Shown here: piece after piece, positions 1 to 11,797 of the stretch
Position numbering within the stretch: the stretch's first letter is position 1
Layout of the letters: each line of letters opens with the position of its first letter
Origin: Halichondria panicea
Lineage: Eukaryota; Porifera; Demospongiae; Suberitida; Halichondriidae
Assembly: GCF_963675165.1 (NCBI RefSeq)
Contig: NC_087392.1
Span: 4,361,442 to 4,425,441, forward strand
DNA: 64,000 nt
Direction: 5' to 3'
Made by a program: the position numbers and the translations under genes
Notes under the pieces: model-generated
Told to the model about the DNA's origin: nothing
Databases searched by the model: none
The model's input: the letters and a program-made list of their open reading frames with translations, nothing else

Positions 1-918
1 CTTTAAAAACCCTCGAAAAGACTGTTCTAGCAAGAGCCATGGTTGATGGTAAGGTTTAAATTGTTACGTTGGTTTTATTGCAATACACCTCTCTCTTATA
101 CAGTGATTATCCGTGATATTATTGCCAAGCGTGTTGGTGTCCCTGTGTCCAAGCCCTCCACCCCCGAACACTCTGAGAACACCGTCACTGAGGCTGAACC
201 CACCAGTGAAGAGGGAACTGCACCCAAAACAGGTGAGTCTCATACTGATTTAAATAAGAGTCCTATATAGCTGTTGTGTTAACTTGTAACTGTGCTTGTT
301 GTTTAATGTATCATGAATATCTTCATTGCTAAATTAAGTAATTACAATTTAAGTAGTGGGTTTTTACTTGCAGAACCTCTTGAGAAAGTGTTTGGAGAGA
401 AAGATGACTCCACTCCATCTCAGCCACCTGCAACTGATTCTGAGGTCCAACCAACTGTTGATCCCCCACCAGAGACTACCCAAGCTCCTGCTGAAAGTAC
501 TGAACCCCCTACGAATGAAGCAACTGTCAAGCCACCCGCTGACCCTCCAAGTGATCCACCCGCTGAGCCACCAAGTGACCCACCCACTGAACCTCCAAGT
601 GACCCACCCACTGAACCTCCAAGTGACACACCCACTGAACCACCCAGTGACTCAGCCGCTGAACCTCCAAGTGACCCACCCACTGAACCACCCAGTGAAC
701 TTCCAAGTGACCCACCCACTGAATCTCCAAGTGACTCACCCGCTGAGCCACCCAGTGACCCACCCACTGAACCTCCGAGTGATTCAGCCACTGACCCACC
801 CACTGAGCCAGCTCCAGCTGAAGACAAAATTGAAACATTGGGAGAGCCTACAGAAGCTACAGAGCAGCCTGTAACTGAGGAGACACCTGCTACTGAAACT
901 GAAGAAAAAACTGATTAA
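1..918 (+). CDS. 3' end of a Pro/Glu/Ser-rich repeat protein (partial, three exons)
   Basis: I do not recognise this gene; the window holds its last exons. Exon 1 ends at 48 (donor GTAAGG), exon 2 runs 104-232 (acceptor TTATACAG, donor GTGAGT) and exon 3 runs 374-918. Both junctions are phase 1 and join one open frame, giving a short basic stretch (LEKTVLARAMVD, then VIIRDIIAKRVGVPVSKP) and a long acidic low-complexity tail. The tail carries about 13 copies of an eight-residue unit, EPPSDPPT with variants, at roughly 535-810, and ends in a Thr/Glu-rich segment and a TAA stop. No signal peptide or membrane segment is visible, but the N-terminus is missing. The repeat region has no stops in several other frames, which is a composition effect. 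The tail is probably disordered; function unknown. Confidence 0.7.
535..810 (+). repeat. 24-bp coding tandem repeat (EPPSDPPT unit)
   Basis: Imperfect tandem copies of a 24-bp unit based on CCAAGTGACCCACCCACTGA. It encodes Glu-Pro-Pro-Ser-Asp-Pro-Pro-Thr with occasional Ala, Ser or Leu changes. Unit number probably varies between individuals. Confidence 0.85.
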
Positions 919-1163
919 CAAAAATTATTATAATTTTTAGTCTAGCTTTCTGTATGTCGCTATAATTATTAACCTATTATGTTAATTTGCTGTAGCAATA
1001 ATTTCAAGACCATGAATAAGATCTTCTAATTACCATGCACAGAAAACATTCTTCTGTCATAATTATTATGCAAACAGATGGCATTAGAGGATACACGTAA
1101 TTAATAATTATATCAACACATAAGCATGCATGCAGGATGATGGATATGATGATGCTACTATAG

Positions 1164-4100
1164 TCAGCACTTATAGCTACGCACAGAGTCGGACTCTAGT
1201 TCAGAGCTGTAGCCTCCGCTGCTCTCGTACTCACTGTCCGTCACCTCAGAACTGGACAGTGACGACTCATCATCATCTGTATGTCAAACATAAATTTAAA
1301 TGTTCATGTTCGTTTGTTCAAGAGCAGTTAGTGAATCATAATTATACTTGTAGTATTACAATCATCAAACTTACGTATGCATAAACGAGTGTACGTGTCA
1401 TAACTTGTATAAATTATGCGACATTTCTGAAAGTAACTAGTTTGGTGTACTATATCACCCATGCACCCTGCACCCCCCAAACACTGGCCATGCACTATAG
1501 CTTACCCAGCCCCACATAATTGTGGTTGACATTACCATTTGAAGTTTCGGGCCTGTCCTGTACACTCTCCTCAGGGTGAGGGTGTGGGTGGTCAGTAAAC
1601 TCTTTTGTTAGATTAGTGACGGCACTGAGTAGAGCCTTCCTCATAGTCAGAGCTGACAGACACTCGATAGCCTGAACACATGTGAATAGTGATCGAATAT
1701 GCAAATCACGTTGATTCATTCTTTGAAAGGGTTAATTTAATTCTTCTCACCAGCTCACTAAATCCAGCACTGTGTAGATTGGCTATTAGGATCTGCCATG
1801 TGTCATCTTGTGTGCTGGAATGAAAATAAAATTACAGCCACTCTTTACAGCATAAAGTGAATTATGGCTGAATTGTTATATAATGCATGTGTACCTGTTT
1901 TCTAAGAGAGTCTGCAGACTGCCATCGTTAAGCTCATGAACGTCCTAAGAAAATTACTAAGTCTTATTCAGTTTGCAGAATAAAAGTGATGTGCTTGTAT
2001 AATAGACCATGTACCTTTCTTATTAAAGTGGTTGCGTCTTCACTCCTCCCATTTTGTAACAAGATATTGGCAGCCTGTAGAACAAACAAATGGACACACC
2101 AGCATGAATGATAATGATATTATAATGATAATTATACTATAATAATGTCAATCCATATTTGCTTGCGGAGACTTAAACATTTCAACTGAGGGGGGGGGAT
2201 CATGTGGCAATACTCACTTCAATAGTGGTCATACACGCATTGTCAGGAGGATGGGTCAGTGCTTCCACAAGCACCATGCTTGGTCTCGAGCTCAATGTGT
2301 GAATGTAGTCTGCATACACCATAAATACAATGTATAATACGTTAATTACAGTCTATCTTAAAAAGAGTGGGGTATTTATACATACCTATTTTAGAGTAGC
2401 CAATTTTCTTAGCATACGAGAAGAACGTCATGAATTTGTCCTGATGTACCAGACACAGTGCAGCCTGCATGCATGCATGAGAGCATACAATGTAACACAC
2501 TACACAGACAGTAGTGCATTGAAACGCCATGCTAATTTCACATACTACTATTAATTACTAAATTACTAATAATATTACTAAGACATTCGTATAATCATGC
2601 GTACGTGAATGTACAATGACCGTATAAAGCGGGTATCATAATAGTTGCAAATTTCGCGATTTTTTGCTGATTTAGCGTGTACCGCGAATATTTATACCCA
2701 TAAAAATTAATATTCACATCCATGCATGCACTAATCCATGAACATTAAATCTGCAAACTCTTTTCCAACGCGGTCTGTCCGCGAAAGTTCATACACTAAA
2801 AATATACGTGCTCTACGGTAAGTCTGTTTGAATTAGAGATCAGCTCAAGTTACATGTACTTTCTAACTCACTGTATTGTGCTCCCCACATCTGTCTAACA
2901 CAGAGAAAGCAGTTCTCATGCAGCCACACGTGCACCTGTTTAATGACACACACATAACAATAACATCGTGATGTCATAATTATACAATGTACGTACCTGT
3001 TCACACACTTGCAGAATGACATAAGCAGTGAACCCACCTCCACCGAGGGATACAGCTACAGCCATGTAATAATTAATAAACTTTGAACAGTATAAGTACA
3101 TGTATCTCGAGAGCTTACCACTCCTTGTGCTATCCAGTGGGATATTATTGCAATTCCATCTGTGGTAATAAAGACACATTATACATGCATGCCATACTTA
3201 GAACAGTGTGAACGTGCAGTCAACAGGTATGACATAATTATATATACACATGTACACAGTTTGAAAGTGCCTGGAGTGTCATGTCATGTAGTCCCAAATG
3301 AATCTATCACATGATCTATAATGAACATTTGTGGAGAAGCCAATTAGCTAGCCAGATAAGTGGTCATAAGGCCTTTGAATTTTGAAATGGCAAAATTAAT
3401 ATAGCACCCCTCCCCCTCACCATTATCCAGTGCACACTGCACACACTCCAGCCCTTCCTCTTTACTGAGTGGTCTGTATGCGGGGGCACAGGCCATGAGG
3501 TGCTCACAGTAGCAGAGGAGGGGAGGCTTAGTACCCAGGGTGAGTCTAGCAGAGTGCTTGAACTTGTTCAGAGTGTCCATGGTACGGAGAACACCCTGCA
3601 TGGGTAGTGATGAATGTACAATTGTAATATGCATGGCTCGATTTTACATGTACATGTACATGTAGTTTTTACCAAACACATTGGGAATAATTATACCGTT
3701 TAGTGGGCATTTTCGAGGGTCTTCTTTATAGAAATTGTCATGAGTTGTTTTTGTCAGGATAAAGCTTCACTTTTGTTATAATTATTGGAATACCCACGTA
3801 TGCCCAAAATTTCATGTAGGGTCTTAGTTTTGGCCTTGGACCATAGGCTTATAATCCATGGTATGGCCAAATTGTTTATCTTTCAAATATGAAGTCTGAT
3901 GACAAACTTTGAAATATGTATCTCTTGAAAGATCTCTTTTAATTAGTATAAAATCAAAAATCGTTGAAATGTTACCAGCTAGGGAGTACACAACTTGACT
4001 GGTACAGTACTTACAAGAACAAATAGACAATGCGTACGTACTTTTGGAGAAGACGCAGCATGTAGGGCAGCCTCCTCATATCTCTCACTCTCAAACAACT

Positions 4101-7100
4101 GTACATGTTAGTGCATGGGAGAGCAGCTACTAGATGTTACTCAGTAACATCATTTAAATCGCTTTGTTAGTTACTGCATGTACCTCATTGAACTTCTCGA
4201 AGCAGTCCAGTACCATCTCAGCCTCGGTCTCTTTAACTAGGTCTTGCTGCATATAACAAGAGATCAAGTAATATAAAGTAATGGAGAGAACTTACGTCTG
4301 GTTCTTCATCCTGCATCTCTTCATAGTTAGCCTCTGGGAAACGAGTGAATAAAACAGCCACATCATTATGACATGAATGAGATATGTAACCTGGCACTCT
4401 ATAAATATGGTGGACGTAACAGTCAGATAAAAGGTAACATTTTGTGCACTTTCTGGGCTATAAACTAGCTAGACGATAAGCCTTCTGTAACTGACAAATC
4501 CTCACCAATAACAGCAGCAATGTAGTGCTCTAGCGGCAGAGTTTGTGGGTCCAGTCGATGCTGCTGAAGATAGGAACAGTACGAAGCAACAGCCTGTATT
4601 GAGAGAGGTACTCATGCATGCAGTGACATAATAATTATTATACATGTACATGTAGCTTTAGTATAGTTGCGTACTTGTGTGGCTAGCTTGAGTTTCTTCA
4701 GCTGTTGTGCAAGCACACTATTCGTTTTATCCACCTTGGCCTTGACTTGCTATTACAAGAATAACACACAGTATGTATATTATTATATCTGAGGTACGTT
4801 TAAATTGCGCGTATGTACATACTTCTTTGTCGTTTAGTAGTTTGTGAAGCTGAGCTTTTCTATCAGGAAGAATGAATCTACAAATATTGATATTTCATTA
4901 AAAGATACGTACATTGTACATGTAGTGGATATAAGTGCTCACTTTTTCTCGGAAATGATTTTGACCTCATCCAACTCTTCCCTAACCCTTTTCAGCTATA
5001 AGCAGCAGGACAAGATTATGAGATACGTACATGTTATGTACAATGAGCTATATATAAGTATGGGAAGTTAGGTACAGTGTATATAAGTAGTACTGAGGGA
5101 TTTTTGCATGCTCTCTAAGAGGAAACGCCTGGAAACTATCCACTACATACATACAGTACATGCACAACAGGCTGTATGTCTAACCTCTAACTGCAGTTGA
5201 GTCAAGCTGGTGGCCTCCTCCAGACTGAGTCCCAGACTCTTCCTCTTACTACTGGTCATGCGAGGGGTGGCCACTCTCATCAAGTGACGTTTATGCTCTG
5301 GATTGTCAAGGGAAAATTGTGCATATTGGGACACTGTCACACTATGCACATGGATATACAAGACACTTCACCTAAATTATACCAGTGTGCTCAATGTTCA
5401 CCTTTCTCTCTGATCAAAGCCTCTATTTCAGCGCTGTAAAAGTGTAGATATGTTAAACAATACGTGACATGTACAGTGCATGTATAAGGGCTCACTTCAT
5501 TTCATCCATCTTTCCTTTGATCCTGCATAATTAAATAGCACAATTAATGGAATTCTAGATGTATAATGAGTACCTTTCATTGTCTAGCTTCAGCTTCATG
5601 GACTTGAAATCAAGCTCTGCGATTCTCTTGTGATAGTTGCTACGTGCACGACGAAAAAGGCCGTCGAGTTTCGTTCACAATGCACAAATATTTCTTACTT
5701 GATGGTAGACAGCTCACAAGTCTTGAGCAGACCACTTTGCTCTTTCTTTGCTCGCACATGCCCTCTAGACTGGATGGTTGCTATGGCTTTCTCATACTCA
5801 TTCTACATACATGGGATATAGACTTAAGGCAGTACAAAATCGCACAATACTTATACGAGAGTCTATTTTTGATACATGCATGCACTTAACACTTTGGGTA
5901 CATTGGTACATTGGTATTACCGCCAAGATCTACCTGCACTGCATGGTCACATATAGAAGAAAATTCTGTGTGAATCACTGTGATTGTGCATGGGTACACA
6001 TAAAATCACCTTTATTCTGGCAAGAAGCCTTCCACTAGCTGGTAGTCTCTCTATCACCTCGTCAAACAAGATGGAGTAGGCTTTGAAAATCTCCTGTCAA
6101 TGGTTATTCATTTTAGCTATCCCATGATTTATTTATACTTACCTTCTGTTCTTCTTTGTTTTTTGGAGTCACAGCTCTCAACTGTACAAAATGCAACAAG
6201 GCTGAGATAGTTGTCTTCACATACATGTACTACCATATAGCCGGTAATTTTCGGGGGACAAAAAAATTCGTGGTTGAGCAATATTTAGTCACTTTGTGGA
6301 TAATATTTTCGTGGTTGCTGCTTGCACTGCAGGTAAAGGTAGGCAAGGTCGCTTCATTGGTGGGTAAAATATTTGTGGTCTGAGCTCCAACCACGAATAT
6401 TTTGTCCCCCGGAAATTACCAGCCATACGGTATATACATGTACTGTCTTTATTATACAGTGCCACAAAAATGATTTTCCAGGGGCAAATAGAACGAGAAA
6501 AAACAGTTTGGCGCTTATATTAGAGGGGCGCTTAGCAATAGAATGTAGAGTACTAGATCAATTGTATATACGTATCTCGATCGATTTAAGGGCGGGTTAT
6601 ACGGTGCCAGCAATACTTGGCGCTCAATTAAAATATACCTTGTGAACTTGTGTTTCTATTACATGTATATAGGTGCTGTAAATAGAAGAAAGACTGTATA
6701 CCATACTTATTCGCTTTAAGGCAACCCTCCAAATATAGGCGACACCCTCAATCTTAAAATTTCTGACAAAGTGGTGACTGTTGTGTTAACAATGATTTTT
6801 ATGTCGCGTCCTAAATAAATCATACTACGACGTTTGATCTGAAATAAACATGTCAATTATAGCCTCGATTACAGACCTTAAACTAGAGGGTGTGATGTCA
6901 CACACTGAATTTACCTGGATTGAGGCATTTCCTATCCCTCTCTTTCGTTTAATATCTATGGTACTGGTATAGAGGTAATGTACTCGGCATAGTATAAACT
7001 TAGATCTAATTATAATCATCTGTAGCTCTAAATCTATGACAAGAGGACAAGTATTAAACGTACCTGTTGAGCATTTAACTTCTTCTCCTTGATGAATCCT

Positions 7101-7117
7101 CCTAGCTCTGCATTCAT
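1164..7117 (-). CDS. CLHC1: CLHC1 orthologue (clathrin heavy chain linker domain-containing protein 1)
   Basis: About 26 short exons spliced by GT-AG introns can be followed. The start is ATG at 7117 (exon 1 7064-7117, then 6143-6181, 6010-6093, about 5700-5810 and onward). Translated exons align collinearly with vertebrate CLHC1. The N-terminal helical domain (YSILFDEVIERLPASGRLL then IKNEYEKAIATIQ) matches the human YRNVFDKVIEHI segment. A coiled coil follows (exons about 4044-5640). The clathrin-linker-like helical repeats then match (CFEKFNELFESERYEEAA then HAASSPKGVLRTMDTLNKFK; LGTKPPLLCYCEHLM). The exon at 1508-1687 has a stop at 1495 if read through, but a GTAAGC donor and a TTTGACATACAG acceptor join it in phase to a final acidic Ser-rich exon (1164-1276, TGA at 1164). 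The family is poorly characterised, so a vesicle-coat-related or ciliary role is not shown here. Exact borders of a few exons are approximate. Confidence 0.9.
2619..2819. mobile_element. MITE, ACCGTATA...TACGGT family
   Basis: About 200 bp of non-coding DNA inside a CLHC1 intron, starting ACCGTATAAAGCGGGTA and ending CTCTACGGT. It contains the internal words 'accgcgaatatttatacccata' in part, 'cgcgaaa' and 'tccgcg' shared with elements at 8492 and 29970. No ORF; a non-autonomous inverted-repeat element. Confidence 0.6.
6231..6432. mobile_element. MITE with TACCATATAGCCGGTAATTT inverted termini
   Basis: The left end TACCATATAGCCGGTAATTT and the right end (reverse complement of AAATTACCAGCCATACGGTA) are near-perfect inverted repeats about 35 bp long, each with a run of GGGGGACAAA. 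It lies in the CLHC1 intron between exons 1 and 2, has no ORF, and resembles the element at 8492-8688 in its outer bases. Confidence 0.75.
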
Positions 7118-7405
7118 CGTGTATCTGTACTGTATGCTGTATGTGTCTGTATTTATATTATAATTTTTATGGCCAGCTAGCTATCTCAAGGGGGTTCTGG
7201 TCCAATGGTCATCCCTAGGCAACCTTGTAAGGGGAAATCCCACATTTGGAGGGTGGGGCTGCCACGTAAGCCAGGGATACTGATATTTCATAAAATTTCT
7301 TTTGTATATATCCCTGCGTAAGCTTTGTGCCTCAGGCTATAAATAATTATGTACACGTATACAATGATGAAATGGAAAAAAAATTCTACAGTCCATGATA
7401 TGCAC

Positions 7406-10400
7406 TCAGTTGAGCTGAACACTCTGTAATGCATTGCGAGCTGCACTTTGTTCGGCTTCCTGCTTGCTTTTGCATTCCTCCCCTTCAATATCACGTCCAA
7501 GAAATGTGACAGTTGATTTGAACCCAATTCCACTGGAAACTGTGCGGTAGGAAGGCATCATTGCGACGACAGTTTTGTTCTTGTCACAATATTCCTTCAG
7601 TTTAGACTTCCACACCTTGTTAGAAGGTGGGGCGATTCCTTTACTGACGATTTGAGAAGGTTTTTCTCTCTCGAGTACCAGCTTAGCAACTTGCTCTTTA
7701 GCATCTCCTTTACTCAAGTAGTAACGTACGCTATCGACTTCTCTGGATTCTCCTTGTATTGTGTAGGATACAATGCAGCGGTGCTGAGTGGTGGGAACAG
7801 TTTCACTGTCAAATGTATACTGGGGATTGATGTTGTTCACTTGAAAGAAACGATTAACTTTCTGTCTATGATAATGACCGGGTATTGCTGGAGATTTTGC
7901 AGGTGGAGACACTTCCTGATCATGACCTACAGTATTTTTATTAAAGCGAAATTGATGTGACTTCTTTATCACATGCAATCACACATACGTGCACAATATA
8001 GTACCTATATAGATTAAATACTACAACATTTGAAAAACAGAGAATGCGTAGTACATGCATACATATGTTCCTTATTTTGTACACAGGCAATACCTTGCTG
8101 AGGTACTGTAGGAACAAGGAGGGAGTTGGGGTTAGGAGCACAGGAACTGGTGCCGTAGGTCAGGCAGGGAGTAGCTGCACTCTCCAAATAGTCAACTTGT
8201 TGTGGTTGGGAACTGTACGACAATCCAGGATAGCCACTAGAAGCTGAATTGGAAAAGTAGCTAGTGATTTGAGATTAGACACTATAATTATTGGGGCGAG
8301 CCCTGAGGCTCATCCCATAGTAGCGAGTACTGCAGAGAGAGCTCAGCGACCGGATATCCGTTTGTCTGTTTGTCTCACGGTTAGTGTGTGTGTGAGTGTG
8401 TATTCCAGCCGTAACTGCTCAACGGAAAACTAACAACTTTTATAGGCTTCTAGCCATGGATTTTGATTCGTGGATTTGCCAACTTTATTGTATACCATAT
8501 AGCGGGTATATTTTGAGGGTATAAACTTTCACAGAATGACCGTTAGAAAGGTTTTCGCGGATTTTAATGTTCGGCGGAATAGCAACCTTTCTGCTATTAA
8601 ATTCGTGGATATAAAATGTTCGCGGTAGATGCTTGATCAGCGAAAACCACGAACATTTATACCCTTGAAATATCCCGTTATACGGTACCTCGTGCGGCTA
8701 TGCCTCGAGGCATAAAAATAGGCCTGGAGAAGATTGTACCTGGGCTGGAATTTGCTCTTTTTTTAGCAAATTCTAATGACTATAGTAAAACTGAACGTAT
8801 ATATAATTATGTGGCTATTTCTCTGCCGTAATCACATATTTAAAATAGCTCTGTGTTATAATAATCTCGTCACGAAAGCTGGAGGTAGCTATATCAAGCA
8901 CTAGCTTATGACTGCTTGCATGGTTCAAACAAGAAGGCATTAGCATTAGATGAGCATCAAGTCCAAGCTGTCAAACTCCTGTGGGCAGGAAGAGACATTT
9001 TGTGTTTCCCTATATAGACCGTGCTACACGTAGATCTAGTTGCTGCAGACAATGAACTTATAAGACATTTAGCTCGATCTACCTGAACATAGATAGCATC
9101 AAGGGCTTATAAAGAGAAGAGGGCATGCAACTCAGACTATTCTCAGAATCAGCACTCTTCATCTGTTACTATTTTTAGACATTCCACGTGGGCGTGGGCG
9201 GAATGTTTGACTTTTGCACACTACTGGATCCTGCCACTGATATGAAGTATGGTGATTACATAGAAGAGTAGATTGTGAGTTGCAATGCCCTCTTCTGTTT
9301 ATAAGCCCTTGATAGTACTATCATTGTCATTTCTCCAGGTGTATTTTCAGTTAAAGTATTAAACGGACGTTTACGGTATGTTTTACTACCAGTTTACTAT
9401 TGCTATAGAGTAAGACACGCCCAGATACAATGTATCCCAGGCCTACTTGGCGACCTAGCATTATTTTAGAGACCATTAACTTAGGGCCTGGGGACGAGGC
9501 TAACCTAGTACTGTCCATCCATAGAAATGTTTATAGCATGGTCGAAGTTAACTTCATCACTATGCATACCTGTACATCCCTTCTCTATAGCCAGAGCAAC
9601 ATCATTCCGTTCAACTGTTGGTGCTCTGAGACTCTGACATACTTCAGAATAGGTAAAATTGGCAGTTTTCAAGCGAGCAGCTAGCATTTCCCGTAGACAG
9701 TTTTGATTGTCTCTATATTTATCCCTGATATTATCGAGGGTGTCAAAGCTCACTCCCAGGACAAGTCCCAGGTTGAGCCAGTCTCCAGCAGCTTTAATCA
9801 GTTTCCCGTAAACAGACGACAGATCATTGAGAGTCAGAATGGAGCCTACAAAAATTATCAGTGAATGGTGTGTGCATACATATTATGGTTTCAGCATGCA
9901 TACTCTATAACAACTGACAGCAGTTTTAACTTTATAAGGAGATACCACTTACCAAGCGTTGGTCCAGGATTTACTTCAACATCTCCTGACTGTAACAGTA
10001 AGAAGAATATCAGTAACAGCAACATTAGTCGATTAGTGCTCTGAACTCTCACTTGGAACTTGGTCGGCTTGTCTTGAGTATCAAAAACAAAAAAGTAAGA
10101 GCATTTAAAATATTTATTAGATTACCTGATGTGGTGCAAAAGTGAACATTCCATTGTTTTCGAGGGTTCCATCTCACCAAGCAGGTAGTGATGAGTGAGT
10201 AACAGGCGATAAGCACAGCTGACAGAATGAGAACAGCCAGTGCACTCCCCCTCCATCTCAGCTCACAAGGAAACACTCTGGTCCAACTCAAGTCAACCAC
10301 GGGGCAAGCAATACGTAGGGGAGCTGTGTAGAGTTAAGGAAGCCATGATTAAATTCAAAATGCCTGTCGTCACAATTGTGGCTTTGAACACAAGGCTGTA

Positions 10401-11406
10401 TTATGGGGTCAATGCTCTGTGAAGTTATAGATAACGCAATGGCTACAACTATGCTTTCCCTCACAAGAAAGGCTCCATACCATACTGTACTTCTACGAAT
10501 TATTGTTGCTAAGTCTACAATTAATGTTAATAATATATAATTGGCAAGTAGTCTACCGTAAGACCTCGATTTAACCATAGATTAAGGAGAGGGATTGGAA
10601 ACAGATTTGACCTCGAATAACCATCCGTGTTGCCCCCTGTTTTACTCGAGGCGGCTACTACAAAGTGAAAAGAAAACCCAGGCTAGAATCGGTTGAAGAG
10701 ACAAACGATTGTCTTACTGCCAATATAAAAAAAACTGCTGATGAACTTAGACTTCATTTCCATACTTCAGGACATAATAATGTGATTCAGGACACTACTA
10801 GGCAGTCTTAGCTATATTATAAATGTTATTGGTACATAGCCTATTGCAGTCCATCTCAAACGGTGAAAAAAACGCTATGCACCTCTAGCTCTTTCCCAAC
10901 AACCGAGAATTTTTTTGTGTGTTTTCCACATGATACCCACCATCAAGGGATGGAAATTAAGTTTTGGGGGACCTTAGAAAAGTCTGCATAAGGCCTCAAA
11001 CAAGTAAAAATGTTTCCTGGGGTTTGGCGGGGGGCAACACGGATGGTTTAGGAATAGGCCCCGCCCCCCAATGTAAAGCCAAGGAAAAATCACGTGCGTA
11101 GACTTGTGTTTCCAATCCCTCTCTTCCTTAATCTATGATTTAACTTACTTTACTCTTTACTCTTTACTCACAGGAAAATGTTTGGTAAGATTTGTTTGAG
11201 AAGAGTACATATCCGATAGTGACCATAATGAGGTAGAGTCGGTAGAGGACAGGGGTGATCAACACAGAGGCAAGGCAGGCTCTGAGCTGCCAACTAGGCT
11301 TACGGAAAACCAGGGTAACATCATCTTCGAGATCAATGGACAAATAACGGGCATGTCTCTGAGATTTCATCTTTATTGTTCTGTCAAGAATAGACCAATT
11401 GTGCAT
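7406..11406 (-). CDS. Gene C: TM segment, 2A-like motif, death domain and two dsRBDs
   Basis: Six exons join in one frame, all at phase 1: 11172-11406, 10126-10323, 9953-10072, 9570-9845, 8094-8243, 7406-7926. Exons 1-2 encode two hydrophobic helices (CLASVLITPVLYRLYLIMV; GSALAVLILSAVLIACYSL). Exon 3 encodes a leucine-rich stretch ending LLLQSGDVEVNPGP, a match to the 2A consensus D(V/I)ExNPGP. Exon 4 is a death domain (helices from DLSSVYGKLIKAAGDWLNLG to SEVCQSLRAPTVERNDVALA). Exon 5 is a Ser/Gln linker. Exon 6 carries two dsRBD-like domains; the second is canonical (GFKSTVTFLGRDIEGEE then SKQEAEQSAARNAL). If exon 4 is not spliced at its GTATGC donor, it stops at 9505 and gives a DD-only form. 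Start choice and membership of exons 1-2 are inferred; translation could begin at the Met before the Leu stretch. Known for 2A: ribosomes skip the Gly-Pro bond, so a membrane piece and a cytosolic DD-dsRBD piece may be made. Confidence 0.7.
8492..8688. mobile_element. MITE with TACCATATAGCGGGTA termini
   Basis: Non-coding element in the intron between gene C exons 4 and 5. The left end TACCATATAGCGGGTATATT pairs with the right end ...ATATCCCGTTATACGGTA. Internal halves also pair (tttcgcggatt / agcgaaaaccacgaac). A relative of the copies at 2619 and 29970. Confidence 0.75.
9088..9325. repeat. Hairpin-forming inverted repeat
   Basis: The arm 'atcaagggcttataaa...gagggcatgcaactca' near 9092-9134 is repeated inverted near 9276-9320 (tgagttgcaatgccctcttc...tttataagcccttgat). 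It sits in the same gene C intron as the MITE at 8492. Probably a short non-autonomous transposon; no ORF. Confidence 0.6.
9966..10022 (-). promoter_or_regulatory. 2A-like translational recoding (skipping) motif
   Basis: The complement strand encodes a Met followed by nearly uninterrupted Leu/Ile/Phe, then QSGDVEVNPGP. All invariant positions of the 2A consensus (D, V/I, E, N-P-G-P) are present, and the preceding hydrophobic run resembles the 2A-like signal sequences described at N-termini of some sea-urchin NLR proteins. The predicted break is between Gly and the final Pro. It lies 5' of the death-domain exon and in frame with it. Confidence 0.8.
10576..11137. mobile_element. Non-autonomous TIR element, CATAGAT family, 7-bp TSD
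   Basis: TIR of about 27 bp starting CATAGATTAAGGAGAGGGAT, mirrored at the right end. It is flanked by perfect 7-bp direct repeats ATTTAAC (10569-10575 and 11138-11144). It lies in the first intron of gene C and has no ORF of note. Confidence 0.85.
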
Positions 11407-11797
11407 GCCAGCGCTAAGAGATTTAGTATAAAATCTTGCTTTGTTTACTCATGTCTCCCTAGCCTTTGACCTTATAAGACCCTCCCCTTCAAAATCAATT
11501 TTTACATAATTAATGATCTTTACCGTATACGACTCAAATCAGGTATGTCATCCCAACCTTGTAAGGGGAAACACACATTTGGAGGGTGGGGCTGCTGCAC
11601 ATTTCAGCTTTTGATCACAATCCTTGGATCATTGTGATCACATATAATATAACATTTACTATAGAGTATAGACAGGAGCAATACCAACCAATACTATGAC
11701 TAGTAAGACCTCCATCTCAGGCTATAAAACGCAAAACAAAGAATACGTATAAAATTGAGGTGATCAATTCAGAATTTCTACAGTCCATGATATGCAC

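Noticed and set aside
420-838. Two antisense ORFs rich in Gly/Ser or Val/Gln opposite the proline-rich tail
   Set aside because: They exist only because the 24-bp repeat lacks stops in several frames; splice structure and codon pattern support the + strand frame.
10330-10578. Longer hydrophobic ORF upstream of gene C exon 2 as an alternative exon
   Set aside because: Its frame runs out of phase into exon 2 and stops soon after; no donor fits the phase-1 pattern. It remains possible as an alternative transcript.
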